Shown here in pieces: positions 1 to 6,681 of a stretch of 13,427 bases of DNA (position 1 is the first letter of the stretch; each line of letters opens with the position of its first letter). The stretch spans positions 1 through 13,427 of the forward strand of contig CALWSX010000095.1 in assembly GCA_944384285.1 (NCBI GenBank), in the 5' to 3' direction. The notes under the pieces are model-generated. The model ran no database searches. It was not told the origin of the DNA and worked only from the letters and a program-made list of their open reading frames with translations. Both the position numbers and the translations under genes were made by a program. The stretch comes from an uncultured Lachnospiraceae bacterium. GTDB lineage: Bacteria > Bacillota > Clostridia > Lachnospirales > Anaerotignaceae.

Positions 1-1497
1 GTTGCTTCTTCCCGTAATATCTGGCTGTACGTCCGTGTAAAGAAGGTTTGAAGAAGTTTCATTGTATGAAAACTTTTCAAAAAGCTTATTAAGCTCACGT
101 TTTGAATGAGTTGCCAAAACTTCTGTATCGTGGTTCCCGTATACGAAAGCCCAAGGCACACCAATATTACGCATAAACGAGCAAAACTGCACCATAGGTA
201 CAAAATTATTAAAAGAAAATGAAAATACACCAAGAGGGAATACAAAATCCCCTGTTACAATAACAAGATCAGGTTTCGTATTTTCAATAAGAGTATAAAC
301 CGCATCAAGAGCCTTTTTATCTTTATCAGATGAAAAAACACTTCCGCCCAAATGAATGTCTGTAAGCTGTAAAATTTTAAAATCATCTTCTTCTGATGTA
401 ATGCTGTAAACACCCGTTTCACTGTCATATGATATCTCATTATCATTATGGGAAACTGCAGGAATTGTAGAAATATATGGCTGTAAAACCCATGATCCCG
501 AGGACATAGAGTTATAAAATATTATCAAAAACACAGTTAAAACTGTTACCGCCTTTTTAACAATATTAATCCTTCTTACTTTTGCAACATAATTTTTCCT
601 TAAGCCAAGAAAAACAACGGAAAACATAACAAAATATGCAATAGACCCAAATTCAAATGCAGAAACAGATATGTGTTCATTATTAATAAGAAGCATACCT
701 GTAATAAGGTACATTACCAAAACATACAAAAGAGTATATAAAACACATCTTAAAAAATAACGGTTATATTTTTTTGAAACCTCTTTGCTTGACATTCTGT
801 TCATATTATGAAATTTCATACCGTTATTTATCATTAAAAATACAAATAATGCTCCTGTAATATGAATATTCCCAATCCATATTTTTTGGTTAAAAGGAAT
901 AAGCTTATCAAAAAAAAGAATTATGAATGTCTTGCTGAACATTATAAGGAACGCAGAAGCCGTTATAAAACCTATTATAAGTTTTCTGCCATAAAGACTG
1001 TGATATTCTGATATTAAATCACTGGCCTCCTGTGTAAAATAATTATTTTTATAACTTATTTTTTTAGTCTTATTTAATAGCCCGGAAATGACCATAACAA
1101 GTATCAAAAGTATTATTATAGGCAAATTATATGCCGGTCCATAAACTTCCCACAACACATAATATGGTAGATACAAAATTATAAGAGCCAAACTTATGCT
1201 GTAAGTCGCAGCTTTTTTTCTTGTTTTTGAAATATGCTTTTCTATTTCTTCTTTTGATATAAGCATATTTTCATCTATCTCATAATTTAAAATTTCCCTT
1301 AATTTATGTTCTGTTCCATATTCTTTTATAATATGAGAAACCGCCTCATTATCACTCATTCCTTCTTTTTTCAATTCTTCAAATTTCTGAAGGCATAATG
1401 AAACCGCATCATTTTTTATTGTATCTATCTTTTTTGATTTTGGCATGCTCCCATATACATTTTCAATGAATATTTCAAAAAACTTACGCCGAAACAC
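1..1497 (-). CDS. Multi-pass membrane protein with C-terminal metallophosphoesterase domain (3' end cut by window edge)
   Basis: An uninterrupted minus-strand frame of 499 codons starts at a GTG (1497–1495) and runs off the left edge, so the C-terminus is missing. An AAAGGGGGGAG stretch just upstream is a good ribosome binding site; an in-frame ATG at 1446 is a weaker alternative. Residues about 20–90 form a charged helical cytoplasmic segment containing FEELKKEGMSDNEA, similar in style to the HAAS/permease-prefix domains. About seven hydrophobic segments follow (near 98–119, 122–141, 172–193, 209–227, 247–271, 283–298, 315–331). The last part is a calcineurin-like phosphoesterase with LTDIHLGG (D380, H382), VTGD (D417) and GNHD (454–457), the metal-binding motifs of the YkuE-type family. 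By inference this catalytic domain is anchored by, and follows, the membrane region; its substrate is unknown. It lies 86 bp downstream of the asparaginase gene and in the same direction. The family call is confident; the function is not. Confidence 0.85.
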   Translation of the reverse strand, partial: MFRRKFFEIFIENVYGSMPKSKKIDTIKNDAVSLCLQKFEELKKEGMSDNEAVSHIIKEYGTEHKLREILNYEIDENMLISKEEIEKHISKTRKKAATYSISLALIILYLPYYVLWEVYGPAYNLPIIILLILVMVISGLLNKTKKISYKNNYFTQEASDLISEYHSLYGRKLIIGFITASAFLIMFSKTFIILFFDKLIPFNQKIWIGNIHITGALFVFLMINNGMKFHNMNRMSSKEVSKKYNRYFLRCVLYTLLYVLVMYLITGMLLINNEHISVSAFEFGSIAYFVMFSVVFLGLRKNYVAKVRRINIVKKAVTVLTVFLIIFYNSMSSGSWVLQPYISTIPAVSHNDNEISYDSETGVYSITSEEDDFKILQLTDIHLGGSVFSSDKDKKALDAVYTLIENTKPDLVIVTGDFVFPLGVFSFSFNNFVPMVQFCSFMRNIGVPWAFVYGNHDTEVLATHSKRELNKLFEKFSYNETSSNLLYTDVQPDITGRSN

Positions 1498-1517
1498 AGT
1501 CTCCCCCCTTTCTTAAA

Positions 1518-1574
1518 CTGTAGTTTTTTAGTAAAGATTAATTTTTAAAAAAGCTGTAATTTAAAAAACTACAG
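1518..1574 (-). repeat. 13-bp inverted repeat that competes with the terminator hairpin
   Basis: Bases 1518–1530 (CTGTAGTTTTTTA) are the exact reverse complement of 1562–1574. In a minus-strand transcript the first arm (1574–1562) also supplies most of the 5' arm of the adjacent terminator stem, so the two structures exclude each other. The second arm ends about 10 bases upstream of the phosphoesterase ribosome binding site. The layout is that of an antiterminator, but this is inferred from base pairing only, and the stem is mostly A–T. Confidence 0.45.
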
Positions 1575-1577
1575 CTA
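1541..1577 (-). terminator. Rho-independent terminator after the asparaginase gene
   Basis: On the minus strand AGCTGTA (1576–1570) pairs with TACAGCT (1558–1552) around an 11-base loop, followed by six T residues (1552–1547) and more AT. It begins about 8 bases past the asparaginase stop codon. The stem is short and of modest GC content, so it may be leaky and allow some transcription into the phosphoesterase gene. Confidence 0.65.
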
Positions 1578-1583
1578 AAAAAT

Positions 1584-2588
1584 TTAGATATTATCTCCAA
1601 AAGAAATTTCTCCAACAAAGTTCTTTGAAAATAAATCCTTTATTTCTGAAATAGGTATATTCTTTCCAAGCGCCCACATTAATTTTGTAACAGCAGCCTC
1701 GCTTGTCATGTCATAACCTTGTATAACCCCTGTTTCAAGAGCTTTTTTGCCTGTTTGATAAATAGAAAAGTCGCTTCTTTCATAGAGACACTGACTACAT
1801 ACAACAACGGCAATATTTTTATCAACAACCTTTTGAAGCATTGATATTAAATCACGTCTTACAAAGTGCATACCACCTGCTCCAAAAGCCTCAATTACCA
1901 ATCCTTTGTAATTCATGTTAAGAAGCATATCAAAAATTTCAGGATTTAAACCAGGTGTAAGCTTAATTAAGAAAACATCAGAACAAAGCTTGTCCTCAAG
2001 TACAAATTTACCTTTTATTCTTGGTATAACTTCCTCATTTACATTAAGTCCGTTTGAATTAATAACAGCAGCAAGCGGACTGTTAACACTTTCAAAAGCA
2101 TCAAAAGCAGTTGTACGTACTTTTACTGCACGTGTTCCAAGTATAATTTTTCTGTTAAAAGCAACAAATACTCCAGGATATCCCGAAGCCGCCATAGCAA
2201 AAGCACTTCTTAAATTATCGGCAGCATCTGTAAGCTGATTGAAAATAGGAAGCTGTGAGCCTGTTAAAACCACAGGTATAGGAAGATTTCTTAACATAAA
2301 TGAAAGACCTGCAGCAGTATAAGCCATTGTATCTGTACCATGGGCAATTACTATTCCGTCATAATTTTGATATTCATCATATATTTTTTTTGCAATAGTT
2401 CTCCACTCTTCAGGCTGAATATTTGAGCTATCAAGATTAAAAAGTTTTTCCACAAAAACTTCATAACCACAAGTTTGATTTCTTACCATATATAAAAATT
2501 CAATATCTTCATCTGTTGGTGATAAACCCTCTTTTGAAGGTACTGACGCTATAGTTCCACCTGTTGTAATTAAGAGTATTTTTTTCAT
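1584..2588 (-). CDS. ansA: Type I (cytoplasmic) L-asparaginase
   Basis: Hydrolyses L-asparagine to aspartate and ammonia. The 334-residue protein has the N-terminal asparaginase signature TTGGTIAS with the nucleophilic threonine at residue 12, the second signature IVIAHGTDTMAYTA (HGTDT at about 83–87) carrying the catalytic T–D pair, and RAVKVRT with the conserved lysine near 157. The C-terminal SEAAVTKLMWALG is also typical of the family. There is no signal peptide, which fits the cytoplasmic type. Two in-frame ATGs lie close together: the first (2594) is only one base from the GAGG ribosome binding site, while the second (2588) is seven bases away, so I prefer 2588. The gene has its own promoter facing away from pgk. 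It may feed aspartate to the lysC–hom–thrB pathway encoded elsewhere in this window, but no regulatory link is visible. Confidence 0.93.
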   Translation of the reverse strand: MKKILLITTGGTIASVPSKEGLSPTDEDIEFLYMVRNQTCGYEVFVEKLFNLDSSNIQPEEWRTIAKKIYDEYQNYDGIVIAHGTDTMAYTAAGLSFMLRNLPIPVVLTGSQLPIFNQLTDAADNLRSAFAMAASGYPGVFVAFNRKIILGTRAVKVRTTAFDAFESVNSPLAAVINSNGLNVNEEVIPRIKGKFVLEDKLCSDVFLIKLTPGLNPEIFDMLLNMNYKGLVIEAFGAGGMHFVRRDLISMLQKVVDKNIAVVVCSQCLYERSDFSIYQTGKKALETGVIQGYDMTSEAAVTKLMWALGKNIPISEIKDLFSKNFVGEISFGDNI

Positions 2589-2620
2589 TTTCATACCTCA
2601 TTTTAATTTTATTATAAATA

Positions 2621-2641
2621 AAAGCCTTAATTCAAGGCTTT
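2621..2641 (-). promoter_or_regulatory. Stem-loop in the ansA leader
   Basis: AAAGCCTT and AAGGCTTT form an 8-bp perfect stem with a 5-base loop. On the minus strand it is followed by TTTTATTT and lies roughly 15 bases after the expected transcription start, between the promoter and the ansA start. It could be a weak attenuator or a 5' mRNA-stabilising hairpin. It is not followed by T residues on the plus strand, so it is not a plus-strand terminator. Confidence 0.5.
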
Positions 2642-2661
2642 AAAAATTACTCAACATTGTT

Positions 2662-2690
2662 ATTTTATCACATATCCCAATATCTATCAA
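2662..2690 (-). promoter_or_regulatory. Sigma-A promoter for ansA
   Basis: On the minus strand TTGATA (2690–2685), a 17-base spacer and TAAAAT (2667–2662). Both hexamers are one base from consensus and the spacer is ideal. The expected start is near 2655, giving a leader of about 65 bases. Confidence 0.7.
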
Positions 2691-2696
2691 ATATTA

Positions 2697-2725
2697 TTGA
2701 ATTTTTTAATGTTTTAAGGTATACT
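2697..2725 (+). promoter_or_regulatory. Sigma-A promoter for pgk–tpiA
   Basis: TTGAAT (2697–2702), a 17-base spacer and TATACT (2720–2725). The expected start is near 2732, giving a leader of about 88 bases. Only six bases separate its -35 box from the -35 box of the divergent ansA promoter. Confidence 0.75.
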
Positions 2726-2732
2726 TGCTAAG

Positions 2733-2758
2733 TGTGGGAGTATATAATTTTCCCCACA
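2733..2758 (+). promoter_or_regulatory. 5'-end stem-loop of the pgk–tpiA transcript
   Basis: TGTGGG (2733–2738) pairs with CCCACA (2753–2758) around a 14-base AT-rich loop. It falls almost exactly at the predicted transcript start. A 5'-terminal hairpin of this kind commonly stabilises mRNA; it could also be a protein-binding site. There is no U-run, so it is not a terminator. Confidence 0.45.
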
Positions 2759-2819
2759 ATATAAATTATAACTAAAATTTTTAAATAAATTCGCCATAAA
2801 AATACAAGGAGGCAAAAAT

Positions 2820-4013
2820 ATGCTTAAAAAAACTGTAGATGATTTGTGCGTAAAAGGCAAAAGAGTATTGGTTCGCTGTGACTTTAACGTACCTTTAAAA
2901 AACGGCGTAATTACTGACGACATTAGAATTACAACTTCCATACCAACAATCAAAAAACTTATGGACGATGGCGGACGTGTTATACTCTGCTCACACTTGG
3001 GAAAACCAAAAGGAGAGCCAAAAGACGAATTTTCTCTTGCGCCTGTTGCAAAAAGACTTTCCGAACTTCTTAACAAAGAAGTTGTATTTGCAAAAGACGA
3101 TAATGTAGTAGGTGAAAACGCAAGAAAAGCAGTAAGCGAAATGAAAGACGGAGATGTTATACTCCTTGAAAACACAAGATTTTGCAAAGAAGAAACTGAA
3201 AATGGAGAAGAATTTTCAAAAAATCTTGCAAGCCTTTGCGACATATTTGTATTTGATGCTTTCGGAACAGCACACAGAAAACATTCTTCAACAGCTGGCG
3301 TTTGCGCTTATGTAAAAGAATCAGCTGTAGGCTATCTTGTTCTTAAAGAACTCAAAATTTTAGGCGAAGCTATAGATAATCCTGTACGTCCTTTAGTAGC
3401 GATTTTAGGCGGTGCTAAAGTTTCAGACAAAATTAATTTAATAAACAAACTTCTTGATAAAGTTGACACTTTACTCATAGGCGGCGGAATGGCTTATACA
3501 TTTTCAAAAGCTTTAGGCGGAAAAATAGGCGATTCTCTCCTTGAAGAAGACAAAATCGAATATGCTAAGGAAATGATAGAAAAAGCAAAGAAAAACAACG
3601 TAAAAATGCTTCTTCCTGTAGATACTGTTGTAGCAAAAGAATTATCAAACGATGCGGAATATATGACAGTACCTGCAAATGACATTCCTGACGGATATAT
3701 GGGCTTTGACATAGGGGAAGAAACAGCAAAAATGTTTACAGATGCTCTTAAAGACGCAAAAACAGTTATTTGGAATGGTCCTATGGGCGTTTTTGAAACA
3801 CCTATATTTGCAAACGGAACTACAGCAGTTGCTAAAGCTTTGGCAGAACTTAAAGACGCAATTACAATAGTAGGCGGTGGAGATTCTGCGGCAGCAGTTA
3901 ACACTTTAGGCTTAAGCGATAAAATTACTCATGTTTCAACAGGCGGCGGAGCTTCTTTAAAACTTTTGGAAGGAAAAGAACTTCCTGCAATTTCTGCTAT
4001 TGACAATAAATAA
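2820..4013 (+). CDS. pgk: Phosphoglycerate kinase
   Basis: Transfers the acyl phosphate of 1,3-bisphosphoglycerate to ADP, giving 3-phosphoglycerate and ATP (glycolysis, cytoplasm). The 397-residue length is the usual bacterial size. The family signature KRVLVRCDFNVPL is at residues 14–26, SHLGKPKG at about 58–65, and the nucleotide-binding part has GGGDS (352–356) and VSTGGGAS (372–379). The ATG at 2820 follows an AGGAGG site at 2807–2812 with seven intervening bases. The next gene is tpiA, 22 bp downstream, so the two are an operon. In many Clostridia gap precedes pgk and gpmI follows tpiA; neither is present here. Long open frames on the opposite strand are shadows of this gene. Confidence 0.98.
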   Translation: MLKKTVDDLCVKGKRVLVRCDFNVPLKNGVITDDIRITTSIPTIKKLMDDGGRVILCSHLGKPKGEPKDEFSLAPVAKRLSELLNKEVVFAKDDNVVGENARKAVSEMKDGDVILLENTRFCKEETENGEEFSKNLASLCDIFVFDAFGTAHRKHSSTAGVCAYVKESAVGYLVLKELKILGEAIDNPVRPLVAILGGAKVSDKINLINKLLDKVDTLLIGGGMAYTFSKALGGKIGDSLLEEDKIEYAKEMIEKAKKNNVKMLLPVDTVVAKELSNDAEYMTVPANDIPDGYMGFDIGEETAKMFTDALKDAKTVIWNGPMGVFETPIFANGTTAVAKALAELKDAITIVGGGDSAAAVNTLGLSDKITHVSTGGGASLKLLEGKELPAISAIDNK

Positions 4014-4035
4014 TAAAAAAGGATGCAAAAAAAAT

Positions 4036-4782
4036 ATGAACAGAAGAAAAACAGTAATAGGAAATTGGAAAATGAACTTTACACATAAAGAAACTGCTTC
4101 TTTTTTGGAAAAGTTCAAAACTAATGATTTAGATAAAAATGCAGATGTAATTTTCTGTGTTCCATTTACAGATATTTCAGCAGCTGTAAATGCCCTCTCA
4201 GACACAAATATAAAAGTAGGTGCACAAAACCTCTACTTTGAAGAAAAAGGGGCATATACAGGCGAAGTATCTGCAAAAATGCTTTCAGAATGCGGTGTAG
4301 AATATGTTATTATAGGCCATTCAGAAAGACGTTCACTTTTTAACGAAACTGACGAAATTATAAACAAAAAAGTTAAAAAAGCGCTTGAATACAATTTAAA
4401 ACCTATTCTTTGTTGTGGTGAAACACTCTCTCAGAGAGAACGAGGCATTGAATATGATTTTATTAGAACTCAGATTAAATCAGCTCTTTATGGCATTTCA
4501 AAAGAAGATGCAAAAAACATTGTTATAGCATACGAACCTATTTGGGCTATTGGCACAGGAAACACAGCAACAAATGAACAGGCTGAAGAAATGTGTCTTA
4601 CTATAAGAAATTGTGTAAAAGAGCTTTACGTAGAAGAATTTGGAGAAAAAATCATAATTCTTTATGGCGGAAGCGTTAATACAAAAACTGCCTCTGAACT
4701 TTTCAAAATGGAAAACATTGACGGAGGACTTGTTGGAAGCGCAAGCTTAAAAGATGATTTTTCAGTAATTGTAAACGCATAA
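4036..4782 (+). CDS. tpiA: Triose-phosphate isomerase
   Basis: Interconverts dihydroxyacetone phosphate and glyceraldehyde 3-phosphate. The 248-residue protein carries all three key residues in their usual places: K12 in GNWKMN, H95 in IIGHSERR and E167 in AYEPIWAIGTG. The phosphate-binding LYGGSVN and GLVGSASL motifs are near the C-terminus. The frame could be extended upstream to a TTG at 4000, which overlaps pgk, but homologues begin at the MNRRKTVIGNWK methionine. An AAAAAAGGA sequence lies 12 bases before this ATG, a slightly long spacing. It is cotranscribed with pgk and ends at a strong terminator. Confidence 0.97.
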   Translation: MNRRKTVIGNWKMNFTHKETASFLEKFKTNDLDKNADVIFCVPFTDISAAVNALSDTNIKVGAQNLYFEEKGAYTGEVSAKMLSECGVEYVIIGHSERRSLFNETDEIINKKVKKALEYNLKPILCCGETLSQRERGIEYDFIRTQIKSALYGISKEDAKNIVIAYEPIWAIGTGNTATNEQAEEMCLTIRNCVKELYVEEFGEKIIILYGGSVNTKTASELFKMENIDGGLVGSASLKDDFSVIVNA

Positions 4783-4787
4783 TTTTT

Positions 4788-4816
4788 AAAGCTATCGGAT
4801 CAACCGATAGCTTTTT
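4788..4816 (+). terminator. Rho-independent terminator of pgk–tpiA
   Basis: An 11-bp perfect stem (AAAGCTATCGG at 4788–4798 with CCGATAGCTTT at 4804–4814), a 5-base loop and a run of five T residues, starting five bases after the tpiA stop. Confidence 0.93.
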
Positions 4817-4933
4817 ATAATTCCTTTTTACTTAATCTGCGTAAAAATTACATATATTGCCTATATTGTTGTTTTTATTATTTCTATATGGTAAACTTAA
4901 AAAAATAAACGTTTTTTAAGGAGATGTATACCC

Positions 4934-5980
4934 GTGTCCGTAAGTCTTGAGAAAAGAAATCCCGGCATAGACATTATTAAAACCATAGCCGTACTTTCTG
5001 TTATTTCCGTTCATTTTTTTCTAAATGCAGGTTTTTATAACACCCCCGTTTTAGGGAAAAGAATGTTTGTTATGGTTTTTATGCGAACGCTTTTTATGGT
5101 TTGTGTTCCGCTTTTTTTGATAACTACAGGTTTTCTTGCAAAAAATAAAGTTTTATCAAAAAAATATTTCTTTTCTGTATCAAGAGTTCTTATTCTCTAT
5201 ATTTTATCAAGTATAGTTTGTTCAATCTATAAAAGCTATGTACTTCCGGGCTATGTTTTTTCAATTAAGCAAGTTGTTCTTGATATACTTAATTTTACAG
5301 GTTCAAATTATGCATGGTATGTAGAAATGTATTTGGGACTTTTTCTTATTATCCCTTTTTTAAACGCTGCATACTCAAGTTTAGAAACAGAGAAAAACAA
5401 AAAGATACTTATATTTGTAATGCTTTTTATGTCCACCATACCGACAATTTTTAATTCAAGAATAAAGATATTGCCTTTTTGGTGGGAAAACATATACCCT
5501 GTTACATATTATTTTATAGGCTCATATTTAAGAGAATACCCTATAAAAATAAAACCTGTTGTTAATATATTATTATTCGTTCTCGCAGTTTTGGTATTTT
5601 CTTTAATAAACTATTTTTATAATTTTGGGCATAACTTTAAATGGAGTATGTTTGTAAACTGGGGAGGATATCAAAACGTTATAACATCAGCTCTTTTGTT
5701 TAATCTTTTTGTAAGTACGGACCTTTCAAAAATGAAAAAAGGCTTAAAATACATATTTTTTAAAATTGCCGACCTTTCATTTTGTATATATCTTGTGTCC
5801 TACATATTCGACTCATACGCATATCCTATACTTAACGCAAAAATACCGGAAATGCTAAATAAATTACCTTATTTCTTTATTATGGTTTTATTTGTATTTT
5901 GTTGCTCTTTTGTTTTATCGCTTATAATAAATACAATTTATAATCTGGGATCAAAAATTTATAAAAAAGCAAGAGCTTAA
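4934..5980 (+). CDS. Acyltransferase family 3 membrane protein
   Basis: A 348-residue polytopic protein with roughly ten hydrophobic segments, of the acyltransferase-3 (OafA/WecH-like) family. These proteins typically transfer acetyl or other acyl groups to surface sugars, lipids or peptides. Typical features are the N-terminal RNPGIDIIKTIAVLSVISVHF with the conserved histidine at residue 27, PLFLITTGFL at about 58–67, an arginine near 83 at the start of a membrane helix, and WYVEMYLGLFLIIPFLN in the middle. The start is a GTG with AAGGAG 10 bases upstream; an ATG at 4924 is out of frame. The gene stands alone between two terminators, so its neighbours do not reveal the acceptor. I found no convincing promoter in 4817–4933. 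The substrate is unknown. Confidence 0.88.
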   Translation: MSVSLEKRNPGIDIIKTIAVLSVISVHFFLNAGFYNTPVLGKRMFVMVFMRTLFMVCVPLFLITTGFLAKNKVLSKKYFFSVSRVLILYILSSIVCSIYKSYVLPGYVFSIKQVVLDILNFTGSNYAWYVEMYLGLFLIIPFLNAAYSSLETEKNKKILIFVMLFMSTIPTIFNSRIKILPFWWENIYPVTYYFIGSYLREYPIKIKPVVNILLFVLAVLVFSLINYFYNFGHNFKWSMFVNWGGYQNVITSALLFNLFVSTDLSKMKKGLKYIFFKIADLSFCIYLVSYIFDSYAYPILNAKIPEMLNKLPYFFIMVLFVFCCSFVLSLIINTIYNLGSKIYKKARA

Positions 5981-5988
5981 AAAATCTT

Positions 5989-6011
5989 ACCGCCCATATG
6001 GGCGGTTTTTT
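5989..6011 (+). terminator. Rho-independent terminator of the acyltransferase gene
   Basis: The 18-base perfect palindrome ACCGCCCATATGGGCGGT (5989–6006) is followed by T residues to 6011. It lies nine bases after the stop codon. The stem is much richer in GC than its surroundings. Confidence 0.93.
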
Positions 6012-6051
6012 ATGTCCCGGGAAATATTTTATTATATTTCGTTTAAAAATG

Positions 6052-6082
6052 AAAAAAGGTATTTCCAAAAAAGGAAATACCT
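6052..6082 (-). terminator. Rho-independent terminator for rpsU
   Basis: A 10-bp perfect stem (6057–6066 with 6073–6082) and a 6-base loop. On the minus strand it is followed by six T residues (6057–6052). It faces the acyltransferase terminator, from which it is separated by about 40 bases, so convergent transcription is closed off on both sides. Confidence 0.85.
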
Positions 6083-6285
6083 AAAATTTCTAAACTTTTA
6101 AATTACTAAGACACCAATATGCAAAAGCCTTGAATAAATCCGGCATAAAGCAAAGTATCGCTCTCAACAAATATTCCGAAGGAATCTAACAAAAAGTGAT
6201 TAAATAAAACCACGTAGCCAAAAACTTATAAATCAAAGCCTTTAGCAGCGCCTTAATTCCTGCAGATAAAAACGAAAATTAAAAA
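6083..6285. other. rpsU 3' flank, possible remnant of a small reading frame
   Basis: No intact gene is visible. On the minus strand one frame is open from 6278 to 6186, reaches a TAG (6188–6186), and stays open in the same frame to another TAG (6092–6090). It would encode two hydrophobic stretches of about 30 residues each, including GIKALLKALIYKFLATWFYL and RAILCFMPDLFKAFAYWCL. There is no start codon with a ribosome binding site. It may be a decayed gene or simply untranslated 3' RNA of rpsU. Confidence 0.2.
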
Positions 6286-6462
6286 TTATTTGAATTTACG
6301 TTTTCTTGCAGCTTCGGATTTCTTTTTACGTTTTACGCTTGGTTTGTCATAGTGTTCTCTTTTACGAACTTCGCCCATGATACCATCTTTCGCACAAGTT
6401 CTTTTAAAACGGCGAAGAGCACTATCTAAAGTTTCATTTTCTTTTACTCTAACCTCTGACAT
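6286..6462 (-). CDS. rpsU: 30S ribosomal protein S21
   Basis: A 58-residue basic protein of the small ribosomal subunit. The start MSEVRVKENETLDSALRRFK, the middle RTCAKDG and the lysine/arginine-rich tail (SVKRKKKSEAARKRKFK) are all characteristic of S21, which helps translation initiation. The frame is open for 13 more codons upstream, but the ATG at 6462 has GGAGGGAGGG six bases before it and matches the family N-terminus. The gene has its own strong promoter and a terminator. It is monocistronic unless lysC transcription reads through into it. Confidence 0.97.
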   Translation of the reverse strand: MSEVRVKENETLDSALRRFKRTCAKDGIMGEVRKREHYDKPSVKRKKKSEAARKRKFK

Positions 6463-6544
6463 GAATTTCCCTCCCTCCGACTGCTGAGATTGATTGTGCA
6501 ACGTGATAGAGAGAAAACCCTTTACCCAAATTACACACTAAGTA

Positions 6545-6573
6545 ATTATACACAAGAAAACAAATCACGTCAA
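6545..6573 (-). promoter_or_regulatory. Strong sigma-A promoter for rpsU
   Basis: On the minus strand TTGACG (6573–6568), a 17-base spacer and TATAAT (6550–6545), only one mismatch from consensus overall. The expected start is near 6538, giving a leader of about 75 bases. The strength fits a ribosomal protein gene. Confidence 0.85.
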
Positions 6574-6681
6574 TATTAAATACTGCCTAATTTATTTTTT
6601 ATGCACTTTTTTTAATTTTTATTATAAAATTTGTCATTTTTTCCCTGTTTATATTAAACAAAGATCATTACTAACAAAATT

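Noticed and set aside
2714..3904. Long open frames on the minus strand opposite pgk (2714–3244 and 3494–3904)
   Set aside because: They overlap a certain gene, lack ribosome binding sites and give serine/phenylalanine-rich low-complexity translations typical of antisense shadows.
4000..4035. TTG start for tpiA overlapping the pgk stop
   Set aside because: The extra residues (TINNKKGCKKN) are not part of the family N-terminus; the ATG at 4036 places the catalytic lysine at residue 12 as expected.
4817..4933. Promoter for the acyltransferase gene
   Set aside because: Several TATA-like hexamers and TTG triplets occur, but none combine with a 16–18 base spacer and good matches.
6626..6665. TGTTTA/TAAACA pairing downstream of lysC as a terminator
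   Set aside because: The stem is six AT-rich pairs without a following T-run on the minus strand.
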